Of a stretch of DNA of 64,000 bases, positions 8,351 to 18,198 are shown in pieces; positions within the stretch are counted from its first letter, which is position 1, and each line of letters opens with the position of its first letter. The translations under genes were made by a program, and so were the position numbers. Below the pieces are notes generated by a model, which was not told the DNA's origin, did not search any database, and saw only the letters and a program-made list of their open reading frames with translations. The DNA is from Nonomuraea muscovyensis (GTDB lineage Bacteria > Actinomycetota > Actinomycetes > Streptosporangiales > Streptosporangiaceae). The DNA lies in assembly GCF_014207745.1 (NCBI RefSeq), contig NZ_JACHJB010000005.1, forward strand, positions 209,144-273,143. The letters are read 5' to 3'.

Positions 8351-8845
8351 CTACCCGTGAGCCAGGATGTCGGCCACCTCGGCGGTGCTGTCGGCGCTGC
8401 CCACGACCACGACGGTGTCGTTCCCGGCGAAGACGAAGTCCGGCCCCGGGCTCGCGAACACCTGGCCGGCGCGCACGACGGCCACGATGGAGGCGTTGGT
8501 GCGGGTGCGGACCCGCGCATCACCCATCGGCCGGCCCACGTAGGGCGAGCCCGGCGGGATGGGCAGCTGCAGGCTGACCAGGCCCGCGACCTGCTCGTGC
8601 AACTGGTTGAGCCGCTGCACGATGCGGGGCGCGCCGAGCAGCTCGACCAGCGCCTCGGCCTCCTCGTCGTTGAGCTTGACCGTCTCGCAGACGCGGTCGG
8701 GGTCTTCCCTGTCGTAGATCACCAGGTCGCGGCGGCCGGTGCGGTGCGAGACGACGCCGACCCGCTTGCCCGACTGTGTGGTGAACTCGTGGCGCAGACC
8801 GATGCCGGGCAGTGCCGTCTGTTCTACGTCCACCGATCTTCCCAT
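8351..8845 (-). CDS. Cation:proton antiporter regulatory subunit (TrkA-C domain)
   Basis: The 164-aa cytosolic protein carries an N-terminal beta-rich domain (about 5-50: LPGIGLRHEFTTQSGKRVGVVSHRTGRRDLVIYD), typical of actinobacterial KhtT-like subunits, and a C-terminal RCK-C domain (about 85-162) ending in TVVVVGSADSTAEVADIL. It probably gates the antiporter encoded 8 bp downstream in response to a nucleotide or pH. The ATG at 8845 follows AGAGG closely; a GTG four codons later is also plausible. Confidence 0.87.
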   Translation of the reverse strand: MGRSVDVEQTALPGIGLRHEFTTQSGKRVGVVSHRTGRRDLVIYDREDPDRVCETVKLNDEEAEALVELLGAPRIVQRLNQLHEQVAGLVSLQLPIPPGSPYVGRPMGDARVRTRTNASIVAVVRAGQVFASPGPDFVFAGNDTVVVVGSADSTAEVADILAHG

Positions 8846-8896
8846 CCTCTGGTCCCGCGCACGTCAAGTGAACTTTACCAAGGTCGGCGAAAGGGC

Positions 8897-10066
8897 TCAC
8901 AACAGGGCGACGGCCTGACGGGCGATCTCCCATTCCTCGTCCGTCGGCACGACCAGCACCGCGGTCCGCGACCCGGCCGCCGACACGACCCGCTCGGCGG
9001 ACGAGCCGGCCTCGTTGCGCGCCGCATCGAGCTCGATGCCGAACCCTTCGAGCCCGGCCATGGTCTCGGCCCGGGTGGCCCTGTCATGCTCGCCCACGCC
9101 ACCGGTGAACACCACCGCGTCGACCCGCCCCAGCACCGCGTGGTAGGCGCCGACGTACTTGCGGATCCGGCGCACGTAGACGTCCAGGGCCAGCCGCGCC
9201 CGCGCGTCGCCGCCGGCCACGCGCCGGCGCGCCTCCCGCATGTCGCCGGACCCCGCGAGCGCCAGCAGGCCCGCGCGACGGCTCAGCGCCTCCTCGGTGG
9301 CGTGCGCGTCGAGCCCGTGGACCCGCGCCAGGTAGCCGGGCAGCGCCGGGTCGACGTCACCCGAACGGGTGCCCATGACCAGCCCCTCCAGCGGCGTCAG
9401 CCCCATCGAGGTGTCCACGCTGCGCCCGCCCGCGACCGCGGTCGCGCTCGCCCCGTTGCCCAGGTGCAGCACGATCAGGTTCGTCTCCGCCAGGGGCCGG
9501 CCCAGCAGGGCCGCCGCCCGCTCCGACACGTACGCGCACGACGTGCCGTGGAAGCCGAACCGGCGCACCCCCCACTCGGCGGGCACCGCGTAGGTGTACG
9601 CCTCGGGCGGCAGCGTCCGGTGGAACGCGGTGTCGAACACCGCCACCTGGGGCACCCCGGGGAAGGCGTCCCTGGCCACCCGGATGCCGGCCACGTTCAC
9701 CGGGTTGTGCAGCGGGGCGAGCGGCGCAAGCTCCTCGATCGCGGCGATCACCCCGTCGTCGACCAGCACCGCCTCGGTGAACCGCGTCCCGCCGTGCACC
9801 ACCCGGTGCCCCACCGCGACCGGGTCGAGGTCGGGGCCGGCGTCGGCGAACGCCTTCAGCATCGCGGCCAGGCCGTCCGCGTGGCCCGGGAACGGCTGCC
9901 GCCGCTCGTAGGCCTGGCCGCCGTCCACGTGGTGCGTCAGCCGCCCCTCCTCCTCGCCGATCCGCTCCACCAGGCCCCGCGCCGCACGGGCATGGGACGC
10001 CACCTCGATCAGTTCGTACTTGATCGAGGACGAGCCGGTGTTCAGCACGAGGATCCGGTCGGTCAT
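8897..10066 (-). CDS. ackA: Acetate kinase
   Basis: The 389-aa protein interconverts acetate plus ATP and acetyl phosphate. It has the ASKHA phosphate-1 signature ILVLNTGSSSIKYELIE at the N-terminus, the acetokinase motif GFHGTSCAYVSERA with the catalytic His (about 178), LHLGNGASATAV, and the adenosine motif VFTGGVGEHD near the C-terminus. Length is close to the 400-aa norm. The ATG follows GAAGGGATGAC. Phosphotransacetylase (pta), usually adjacent, is not in the window. It is divergent from the HATPase genes across 140 bp. Confidence 0.95.
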   Translation of the reverse strand: MTDRILVLNTGSSSIKYELIEVASHARAARGLVERIGEEEGRLTHHVDGGQAYERRQPFPGHADGLAAMLKAFADAGPDLDPVAVGHRVVHGGTRFTEAVLVDDGVIAAIEELAPLAPLHNPVNVAGIRVARDAFPGVPQVAVFDTAFHRTLPPEAYTYAVPAEWGVRRFGFHGTSCAYVSERAAALLGRPLAETNLIVLHLGNGASATAVAGGRSVDTSMGLTPLEGLVMGTRSGDVDPALPGYLARVHGLDAHATEEALSRRAGLLALAGSGDMREARRRVAGGDARARLALDVYVRRIRKYVGAYHAVLGRVDAVVFTGGVGEHDRATRAETMAGLEGFGIELDAARNEAGSSAERVVSAAGSRTAVLVVPTDEEWEIARQAVALL

Positions 10067-10206
10067 GTCATCCCTTCGCCGTCGCGTCCCGCCGTCGCGT
10101 CGATCGTCCATCCCCCAGATTCTTGCTCCTCACGAACCGGCTCAATCAAGACGATTAGAACCGGCCTCCTGTGGCAGGGGTCCGGCAACAGGCTGAGCGA
10201 GGCGTC

Positions 10207-10632
10207 ATGGACATCCGGTCGAGGAAGGAACAGGCGTTCACCATGGCATTCACCGAGGGGGACGTCGCGCAGGCGCGGGGGGCCGTCGAACGGTTCGCCC
10301 GCGCGCAGGGCATGCCCGGTGAACGGGTCACCGACCTGGTGCTGGCCACCAACGAGGCGGTGGTCAACGCCGTCGCCCACGGCGGCGGTCAAGGGGTGCT
10401 GCGCGTGTGGGCCGCGGACGGAACCGTGGGCTGCGACATCAGGGACTTCGGGCGGGGCATCCCGATGCACCGCCTCGCCGGCGGCGAACCGCCGGCCCAC
10501 CAGCCGGGAGGCTGGGGCATTTGGCTCATTCGCCGGCTGGCCGATAAGGTCGCGTTCACGACCGGCCCGGGTGGCACCGCCGTACGGATCGCGATGACGC
10601 TGTCCGGCGACGACGATCGCGATGTGCTGTGA
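10207..10632 (+). CDS. RsbW/SpoIIAB-like HATPase anti-sigma-type protein, copy 1
   Basis: The 141-aa protein is a stand-alone GHKL ATP-binding domain. The N-box (LATNEAVVNAVAHGG), G1 (RDFGRGIP) and G2 (GGWGIWLIRRLADKV) motifs are all present. Such proteins phosphorylate anti-sigma-factor antagonists and hold sigma factors in stress or developmental control. No sigma factor or STAS partner gene is beside it. The second HATPase gene follows immediately, and the two are clearly related. The ATG is chosen at the point where the upstream extension loses family character; ATG 10243 is an alternative. Confidence 0.85.
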   Translation: MDIRSRKEQAFTMAFTEGDVAQARGAVERFARAQGMPGERVTDLVLATNEAVVNAVAHGGGQGVLRVWAADGTVGCDIRDFGRGIPMHRLAGGEPPAHQPGGWGIWLIRRLADKVAFTTGPGGTAVRIAMTLSGDDDRDVL

Positions 10633-10660
10633 GGGCCCTGCACCTCAGGTGGGCGAGCGG

Positions 10661-11134
10661 GTGAACGATCCAGGTGATGCGGACCTCCCACCACTTCTCG
10701 ACGTCGGCTTCGACCAGAGCGGCCTGGCGGCGACCCGCGCCGAGGTCCAGCGGCGGGCACACGAGCAGGGCCTGACCGGCGAACGGCTCGGCGACTTCGT
10801 GATGGCGGTCAACGAGTGCCTCGTCAACGTCGTCGCCCACGCGGGCGGCCGCGGCCGGGTCCGCCTCGGCGTCGAGGGCAGCAGCCTGTTCTGCGAGATC
10901 ACCGACTCCGGGCCGGGCATCCCCCAGAGCTTCCTCGACGACACCGGCCTGCCCGCCCCCTCCCAGATGGGCGGCCGCGGCATCTGGCTGATCCGCCGCC
11001 TCACCGACGGCGCCGCCTTCGCCACCGGCCCGGCCGGCACCACCGTGCTCATGGTCATGAGGCTCCCGCGCGACGACGGGCGGCCCGTCCGGCCCGGCGG
11101 ATCCGCCGTCCCCACCCATCGCGCGCCCGGCTAG
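10661..11134 (+). CDS. RsbW/SpoIIAB-like HATPase anti-sigma-type protein, copy 2
   Basis: The protein (about 157 aa) is a second stand-alone GHKL ATPase with N-box MAVNECLVNVVAHAGG, G1 ITDSGPGIP and G2 GGRGIWLIRRLTDGAAF. It aligns along its length with the preceding gene, which suggests tandem duplication followed by divergence. The GTG start follows GGTGGGCGAGCGG; an alternative ATG at 10622 would overlap the upstream stop and give translational coupling. The Pro/Arg-rich C-terminal tail is extra. Cotranscription with copy 1 is likely. Confidence 0.83.
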   Translation: MNDPGDADLPPLLDVGFDQSGLAATRAEVQRRAHEQGLTGERLGDFVMAVNECLVNVVAHAGGRGRVRLGVEGSSLFCEITDSGPGIPQSFLDDTGLPAPSQMGGRGIWLIRRLTDGAAFATGPAGTTVLMVMRLPRDDGRPVRPGGSAVPTHRAPG

Positions 11135-11155
11135 CGAAACATAGGGTTGCCGGTC

Positions 11156-12862
11156 ATGGGCCTGCGCAGTTCACGCTGGTACGCCGGTGACGACAGAAAC
11201 TCCTACATCCACCGCGCCTGGATGAGGCGCGGCCTGCCGGCCGACGCCTTCGACGGCGAACGGCCGCACATCGCGATCGCCAACACCGCCTCCGACCTCA
11301 CCCCCTGCAACTCCCACTTCGGCGAGATCGCCGAAAGCGTCAAGCACGGCGTCTGGGCGGCCGGCGGCGTCCCGCTCAACCTGCCGGTCGTCTCCCTGGG
11401 CGAGACCAACGTCCGTCCCACCGCCATGCTGTGGCGCAACCTCGCGGCCATGGCCACCGAGGAGATGCTGCGGGCCAACCCCATCGACGGCGTGGTGCTG
11501 CTCGGCGGCTGCGACAAGACCATCCCGTCGCTGCTCATGGCCGCCGCCTCCGTCGACCTGCCCGCCGTGGTCGTCCCCGGGGGGCCCATGCTGACCGGCA
11601 CCTTCCGCGGCGTGCCGCTCGGCTGCGGCACCGACGTGTGGCGGCTCAGCGAGGAGGTACGCGCCGGCACCCTGTCACGCGAGGCGTTCCTCGAGTCCGA
11701 GTCGTCCATGATCCGCAGCCGCGGCCACTGCAACACCATGGGCACCGCCTCCACGATGGCCTGCATGGCCGAGGCCCTCGGCATGACGCTGCCCGGCACG
11801 GCCGGCACCCCCGCGGCCGACAGCAGGCTCCTCGAACGCTCCCACGAGACCGGCCGCCTCGCCGTCGACCTGGTCCGCCGCGGCCTGCGGCCGAGCCAGG
11901 TGATGACCCGCGGCTCGTTCCTCAACGCCATCGTCACGCTCGCCGCCGTCGGCGGCTCCACCAACGCCGTCATCCACCTGCTCGCCATCGCCGGTCGCCT
12001 CGGCGTCCCGCTCGACCTCGACGACTTCGACCGCACCGGCGCCGGGGTGCCGCTGCTGGCCGACCTCCAGCCCGCCGGCCGCCATCTGATGGACGACCTG
12101 CACCGGGCGGGCGGGCTGCGCGCCGTGCTCAAGGAGGTCGAGGACCTGCTCGACCCGGCGGCGCTCACGGTCACCGGCAGGCCGCTCGTCGAGCACCTCG
12201 CGGGCGCGGCCGTCCACGACGAGGCCGTCATCAGGCGGCGCGCCGAGCCGGTGCTGCCCGACGCCGGCATCGCGGTCCTGCGCGGCAACCTCGCGCCCGA
12301 CGGCGCCGTGATCAAGCCCGCCGCCGCCTCGCCCCACCTCCTGCGTCACCGCGGCCGGGCCGTCGTCTTCGACAGCGTCGAGGACCTGCACGCCCGGCTC
12401 GACGCGCCCGACCTCGACGTGGACGAGACGTCGGTGCTGGTGCTGCGCGGCTGCGGGCCCAAGGGCTACCCGGGCATGCCCGAGGTCGGCAACCTGCCGC
12501 TGCCCGCCAAGCTCCTCGCCAAGGGGGTGCGCGACATGGTGCGCCTCAGCGACGCCCGGATGAGCGGCACCGCCTACGGCACGGTCGTCCTGCACGCCTC
12601 CCCCGAGGCGGCGGCCGGCGGCCCGCTGGCCCGGGTGCGCACCGGCGACCCCATCGTGCTCGACGTGGCCGCCCGCCGGCTCGACGTCGATGTGCCCGAC
12701 GGTGAGCTGGCCGCCCGCGAGCCGGTCCTCGACGGCCACGCCCGGCCGCTGCGCGGCTGGGAACGCCTCTACGTCGACCACGTCACCCAGGCCCACCAGG
12801 GAGCCGACCTCGACTTCCTGCTCGGGTCGAGCGGTGACACGGTCGGCCGCGACTCGCACTGA
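11156..12862 (+). CDS. IlvD/Edd-family dehydratase, probable sugar-acid dehydratase
   Basis: The 568-aa enzyme dehydrates a dihydroxy acid using an Fe-S cluster. Three cysteines occupy the family ligand positions: SDLTPCNSHF (about 49), LLGGCDKTIPS (about 117) and RGHCNTMGTAS (about 189). The N-terminal RSSRWYAGDDRNSYIHRAWM and the SDLTPCNSHF wording resemble L-arabinonate/xylonate dehydratases rather than the ilvD enzyme of branched-chain synthesis. The C-terminal swivel domain is complete (LRGCGPKGYPGMPEVG, SDARMSGTAYG). The position before pgi also favours sugar metabolism. Exact substrate is open. Confidence 0.86.
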   Translation: MGLRSSRWYAGDDRNSYIHRAWMRRGLPADAFDGERPHIAIANTASDLTPCNSHFGEIAESVKHGVWAAGGVPLNLPVVSLGETNVRPTAMLWRNLAAMATEEMLRANPIDGVVLLGGCDKTIPSLLMAAASVDLPAVVVPGGPMLTGTFRGVPLGCGTDVWRLSEEVRAGTLSREAFLESESSMIRSRGHCNTMGTASTMACMAEALGMTLPGTAGTPAADSRLLERSHETGRLAVDLVRRGLRPSQVMTRGSFLNAIVTLAAVGGSTNAVIHLLAIAGRLGVPLDLDDFDRTGAGVPLLADLQPAGRHLMDDLHRAGGLRAVLKEVEDLLDPAALTVTGRPLVEHLAGAAVHDEAVIRRRAEPVLPDAGIAVLRGNLAPDGAVIKPAAASPHLLRHRGRAVVFDSVEDLHARLDAPDLDVDETSVLVLRGCGPKGYPGMPEVGNLPLPAKLLAKGVRDMVRLSDARMSGTAYGTVVLHASPEAAAGGPLARVRTGDPIVLDVAARRLDVDVPDGELAAREPVLDGHARPLRGWERLYVDHVTQAHQGADLDFLLGSSGDTVGRDSH

Positions 12863-12974
12863 CCGCCCCGGCCGGCCTACCAGCGAAAGGACTCGTCCGC
12901 CGTGCGCGGAATCCGCGCCGGCGGGTACGGGGTTACGCAACGATGTGAACGGCGTGACGGCACGAGGAGGAGAC

Positions 12975-14606
<1,632 letters not shown>

Positions 14607-14610
14607 CCCG

Positions 14611-14648
14611 GCGGCCGGTGCGGCCGGGCCACCGGCCGCACCGGCCGC
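14611..14648. terminator. Hairpin terminator after pgi
   Basis: A perfect 17-bp inverted repeat (14611-14627 with 14632-14648) encloses the 4-nt loop GCCA, starting 4 nt after the pgi stop codon. Confidence 0.8.
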
Positions 14649-14726
14649 GGACAACCCGCGGAGGGCGTCGGCGGTCTTACCTCGCCATGGTGGTCCCCGG
14701 CCCCGTGCCGGGGCGAGCATGAGGGC

Positions 14727-15272
14727 ATGGGCACCACGCTGGTCGACCTGCTGGACGCGGCGCTCCTCGGCGGCGAGGTCCTCATCCCCGGCGCCACCGT
14801 CCCGGCGCGACTGGCGCGGCTGAGCGACTCGGCCTCGCTCCTCCGGCTCCCGCCCGGCTGGACCCGCCCCCAGCACGGCCACCACCTGGCGGGGGAGGAG
14901 TTCGTGGTGCTGGGCGGCGAGCTTCAGATCTCCGGTGTCCGCTACCTGCCCGGCCACCACGGCTGGCTGCCGGCCGGCGCGCTACGCCACTCCGGCGCCG
15001 CGCCCGTCGGGGCATTGGTGCTCTGCGGCTTCGCCGCGAACTCCGTCTGGGTGCCCAGCGACCTCGACGAGCCCGACGGCCCGTCCCAGCGCACCCCGCT
15101 GGCGAGCGTCGTCATCCCGGCGGGCGGCCTGCGGCTCACCCCCCGATCCGTCCTCCACGACACCCCCGTCGTCGTGCCGCACCCAGCCGAGATGATCACC
15201 GTGGGGAGCTGGACCTGGGAACGATCCCCCCTCATGCCCGAGGGTCGCGTTCTCGTAAGGTGTGAGTCATGA
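14727..15272 (+). CDS. Cupin-like hypothetical protein
   Basis: The 181-aa protein resembles a ChrR/DUF4437-type cupin: LRLPPGWTRPQHGHHLAGEEFVVLGGELQI matches cupin motif 1 (H, H, E) and YLPGHHGWLPAGALRHSGAAPVGALVLCGF matches motif 2. A metal site of H/H/E/H is therefore plausible, but the substrate is unknown. The stop overlaps the ATG of the LysE-family gene (ATGA), so the pair is translationally coupled. Confidence 0.7.
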   Translation: MGTTLVDLLDAALLGGEVLIPGATVPARLARLSDSASLLRLPPGWTRPQHGHHLAGEEFVVLGGELQISGVRYLPGHHGWLPAGALRHSGAAPVGALVLCGFAANSVWVPSDLDEPDGPSQRTPLASVVIPAGGLRLTPRSVLHDTPVVVPHPAEMITVGSWTWERSPLMPEGRVLVRCES

Positions 15273-15904
15273 GCTCTTTGACCCAGTTCGTCGCGTTCGG
15301 CGGTGTCGTGATGTTGGGGGCGATGTCGCCGGGTCCCGATTTCGCCGTCGTCGTCCGGCGCTCGGCCGTCTCCGGCCGCTCGTACGGCATGGCGGCCGCG
15401 GCGGGCATCTCGGTGGGCGTGTTCGTCTGGGTGGCCGCCGCGGCGACCGGCGTCGCGGCGCTGCTGGCGGCCTCCGCCCTGGCGTTCACCGTGGTCAAGG
15501 TGGTCGGCGCCGCCTACCTGCTGTTCCTCGGGGTCAAGGCGTTCCGCGCCGCGCTGCGCAAGGGGGGCGGCCTCGATCTGGACGTGCCCGACCCGGGGCG
15601 GCGCAGCCGGCGCGCGGCGTTCGCCGAGGGGCTGCTGACCAACGTGCTCAACCCCAAGGCGGCGCTGTTCTTCGTGGCGCTGGTGCCGCAGTTCCTGACC
15701 GCTGAGGCGCCGGTGGGAGAGGCGCTGCTGCTGTCGCTCGTCGCGCCGGCGGGGACGGTGGCGTGGTTCCTGACGGTGGCCGGGATCGTGGGGACGCTGC
15801 GCAGGGTGTTCGCCCGGCTCGCCGTCCGCAGGGCCGTCGACGGCCTCACGGGCACCGCCCTCGTCGTGCTCGGCGTCAACCTGGCCGCCTCCACCCGGCC
15901 CTGA
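15269..15904 (+). CDS. LysE-family amino-acid exporter
   Basis: The 211-aa inner-membrane protein has six hydrophobic segments and the family N-terminus VAFGGVVMLGAMSPGPDFAVVVRRSA, where the SPGPDF motif is diagnostic. It also has the helix-3/4 motif LLFLGVKAFRAAL and the NPKAALFFVALVPQF segment. Homologues export lysine, threonine, homoserine or other amino acids. Its ATG overlaps the preceding cupin-like gene by 4 nt. Confidence 0.9.
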   Translation: MSSLTQFVAFGGVVMLGAMSPGPDFAVVVRRSAVSGRSYGMAAAAGISVGVFVWVAAAATGVAALLAASALAFTVVKVVGAAYLLFLGVKAFRAALRKGGGLDLDVPDPGRRSRRAAFAEGLLTNVLNPKAALFFVALVPQFLTAEAPVGEALLLSLVAPAGTVAWFLTVAGIVGTLRRVFARLAVRRAVDGLTGTALVVLGVNLAASTRP

Positions 15905-16039
15905 CCCCCGGCCCTGCCCGAGAGCTCAGCCCGAGAGAGGACACGCAGAAGATCTCTCCGAGCAGGCCGCGCTCATCCGCGGGTGAGGCTTCCAGCCAGC
16001 GGAACGGGGCCAGCGGATCGCGCACCGCACCTCCCGTGC

Positions 16040-16762
16040 TCAGGCGACGGTGACGCCGAGCAGGTGGCCGATGCCGTACGTCACCGCCGCCGCGCCCACG
16101 CCCAGCCCGAGCTGGCGCAGCCCGCCCAGCCACCACGGCCGGGCCGTCATCCGCGCCACCATCGCGCCGAAGACGAACAGCGCCACCACGCTCAGCACCA
16201 GCGCCACCACCAGCCCCGAGGCCCCGAACAGGAACGGCACCAGCGGCACCAGCGCCCCGGCCGAGAAGGCGCCGAACGACGACGCCGCCGCCAGGTAGGG
16301 GGAGGGCAGATCGTCGGGATCGACGCCGAGCTCCTCGCGCACGTGCACGCGCAGCGCCTGCTCCGGGTCCGCCGACAGCTCCGCCGCGACCCGGCGCGCC
16401 AGGTCGGGGTCGAGGCCGCGGGACTCGTAGAGGGCGGCCAGCTCGGCCTGCTCGCCCTCGGGGTTGCGGGCCAGTTCGCGGCGCTCCACGGCGATCTCGG
16501 CCCGCATCAGCTCCGTCTGCGACTTCACGGACGTGTACTCGCCCGCCGCCATCGAGCACGCCCCGGCCACCAGGCCCGCGAACCCCGCCAGCACCGCCCC
16601 GCGCCCGGCCCCCGCGGCCCCCACCACGCCGGCGATCAGCGCGAAGTTGGAGACCAGCCCGTCCATCGCGCCGAACACCGCCGGGCGCAGCCAGCCGCCT
16701 GTCACGTCCCGGTGCGTGTGGTGCTGCTCCGGAGAGCGAGGCTGGACGAGCTCGATGGTCAT
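16040..16762 (-). CDS. VIT1/CCC1-family Fe2+/Mn2+ transporter
   Basis: The 240-aa membrane protein has the family signature GAMDGLVSNFALIAGVVGA (about 30-48) in the first helix, followed by AAGEYTSVKSQTELMRAEI (about 75-95), a cytosolic metal-binding segment rich in Glu (ARNPEGEQAELAALYESRGLDPDLA), and three C-terminal helices. Homologues move ferrous iron or manganese out of the cytosol. The ATG follows GGGAGGCGTTTTC. A promoter and an overlapping palindrome lie directly upstream, suggesting metal-responsive control. Confidence 0.9.
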   Translation of the reverse strand: MTIELVQPRSPEQHHTHRDVTGGWLRPAVFGAMDGLVSNFALIAGVVGAAGAGRGAVLAGFAGLVAGACSMAAGEYTSVKSQTELMRAEIAVERRELARNPEGEQAELAALYESRGLDPDLARRVAAELSADPEQALRVHVREELGVDPDDLPSPYLAAASSFGAFSAGALVPLVPFLFGASGLVVALVLSVVALFVFGAMVARMTARPWWLGGLRQLGLGVGAAAVTYGIGHLLGVTVA

Positions 16763-16782
16763 GAAAACGCCTCCCGTTGGCC

Positions 16783-16825
16783 ATGCCTTTCTTGAAATCT
16801 AGGCATATGTCGGGACACGTCGCAA
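16783..16825 (-). promoter_or_regulatory. Promoter with overlapping inverted repeat upstream of the VIT gene
   Basis: Reading the - strand, TTGCGA (16820-16825) and TAGATT (16796-16801) form -35 and -10 boxes with 18-nt spacing, about 34 nt before the VIT start. The inverted repeat ATGCCT(N12)AGGCAT (16783-16788 and 16801-16806) overlaps the -10 box, as a repressor operator would. The regulator is unknown; a metal repressor is inferred from the gene product. Confidence 0.45.
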
Positions 16826-17128
16826 CGAAGGAGAGGCTTGCCTGAGCTGCGGCTTTACCGTCCGGGCCGAACGGGTGTGCGGGTTTCCCAGGCCGCCCCG
16901 GCGGGCCGCAGGGGGTGCGCGTGCGGCGTGGACGACCAGGTCACGAGGGATCACCCCGGTCGATGATCTCCCGGCGTCCCGAGGCGTGCGCGACCGACCG
17001 GCCGGCGGCAGGGCCGCCGGTAAGGCGCCCCTGCGTGATCGGATTCACCCGCTCGATCACGCCGGCCGCGCGCAGCGGCGGTGTCCGCGTGACCCGCGGT
17101 CGCCGCCGCTCGGCACCGATGATGACGG
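16826..17128. other. Gene-free stretch
   Basis: About 300 bp separate the VIT promoter from the end of the next leftward gene. Open frames here have no protein-like pattern, and no convincing hairpin, repeat or RNA was seen. Confidence 0.5.
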
Positions 17129-17854
17129 TCAGGTGCGGGCCGGGCGCGGTGCGGGCGCCGGGGCCTCTCCGGTGACCGACGAGCCCCGTGCGGCCGGAGC
17201 CTGTCCGGTCGCCGGCGCCCGGGCGGGCGTGCGGCCGTGGACGAGCTCGGCGCAGTCGGCGATCGCCGCCGTCAGGAGCTCGCGCAGCAGCGCGTCCGGG
17301 TCGGGGATGCAGGCCTGGACGATGCCCACCACCGACAGCTGCACCGCGTTCGGCGCCGCGTACCGGCGAAAGCCCTTCTCCGTGATCCGGGCCGCCTTGC
17401 TGAACCGCCGCGCCTGCTCGGCCGCGTGCGGGACCTGCGCCATCGCCCAGCGGCTCCGCTCGCTCAGCCGGCCCGCCGGCCCGCCGTCGAGCCGGCACAG
17501 CATCTCCTCGGCGGCCAGCACGGACACCGCGAGGGCGAGCTGCCGCTCGGCCGCGGACACCGGCAGCGCCGTGGTCGCGCAGCGCAGCGCGATACGGGCG
17601 TCGAGGCGCAGGTCGTCGCCCGACAGGCCGATGATCGACGGGACGAGCCCGATCAGCTTGCCCCGGTTGTCGTCAGCGGTGTTGTCGTTGACCAGGCGGG
17701 CGAGGGCGGCGAGCAGCGGGTGTGTGCAGGCCGGATGGTCGCTCCACCGCTCGCCGGCGAGGTAGGACGCCAGCTCCATGAAACAGGCGCCACGCTTCGG
17801 GTTGCGATGCCTGCCTCGGGACAGAACCGGCATGTGATCAAGGAAGTTGTCCAC
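17129..17854 (-). CDS. Conserved hypothetical helical protein
   Basis: The frame encodes about 241 aa, mostly alpha-helical and without membrane segments (for example MELASYLAGERWSDHPACTHPLLAALARLVND and AVSAAERQLALAVSVLAAEEML). A proline/alanine-rich tail of about 35 residues ends the protein. The GTG start follows GGGAGCACCC and is preferred to a longer frame reaching 17911. I do not recognise the family. The HPACTHPLLAALARLVND(N/D) segment resembles a DUF common in filamentous actinobacteria. Confidence 0.65.
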   Translation of the reverse strand: MDNFLDHMPVLSRGRHRNPKRGACFMELASYLAGERWSDHPACTHPLLAALARLVNDNTADDNRGKLIGLVPSIIGLSGDDLRLDARIALRCATTALPVSAAERQLALAVSVLAAEEMLCRLDGGPAGRLSERSRWAMAQVPHAAEQARRFSKAARITEKGFRRYAAPNAVQLSVVGIVQACIPDPDALLRELLTAAIADCAELVHGRTPARAPATGQAPAARGSSVTGEAPAPAPRPART

Positions 17855-18198
17855 GGGTGCTCCCACTCGACGGATCGCCGTCTTTCCAGTCTGCGCCGTC
17901 GATCGCGCCAACGCCAGTGATGCGACAGTCCTGATAGGAGGGCTGGACGGCTTTGACCTGGTTGGCTTCCTCTAGTGGTCCCCACCGTGGAGATCGTGAA
18001 TCGTCCCACGCCGATCCGGCTCACCGCCTCAGGTCGCGGGAGGAGGTCCCGCCGGGGTGTGATCACGGCGTGATCGAGAAAGCAGCGTACGGCGCCGGGC
18101 GCGTGCTAGGTTGCCCAGCGATTCTCGTATTCGAGCGCCGTGCGAAGGTCCGGGGTGTGACGGTCGCGCGGGGCTCCTCATCCTGATGGGGGCCTCCG
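17855..18198. other. Divergent intergenic region
   Basis: About 340 bp separate two divergent genes. It includes a short direct repeat GTGATCACGGCGTGATC around 18059. No clear -35/-10 pair or RNA structure was identified. Confidence 0.4.

Noticed and set aside
11156..12862. Branched-chain dihydroxy-acid dehydratase (ilvD) call
   Set aside because: The N-terminal wording and context favour the sugar-acid dehydratase branch of the IlvD/Edd family, so the ilvD symbol was withheld.
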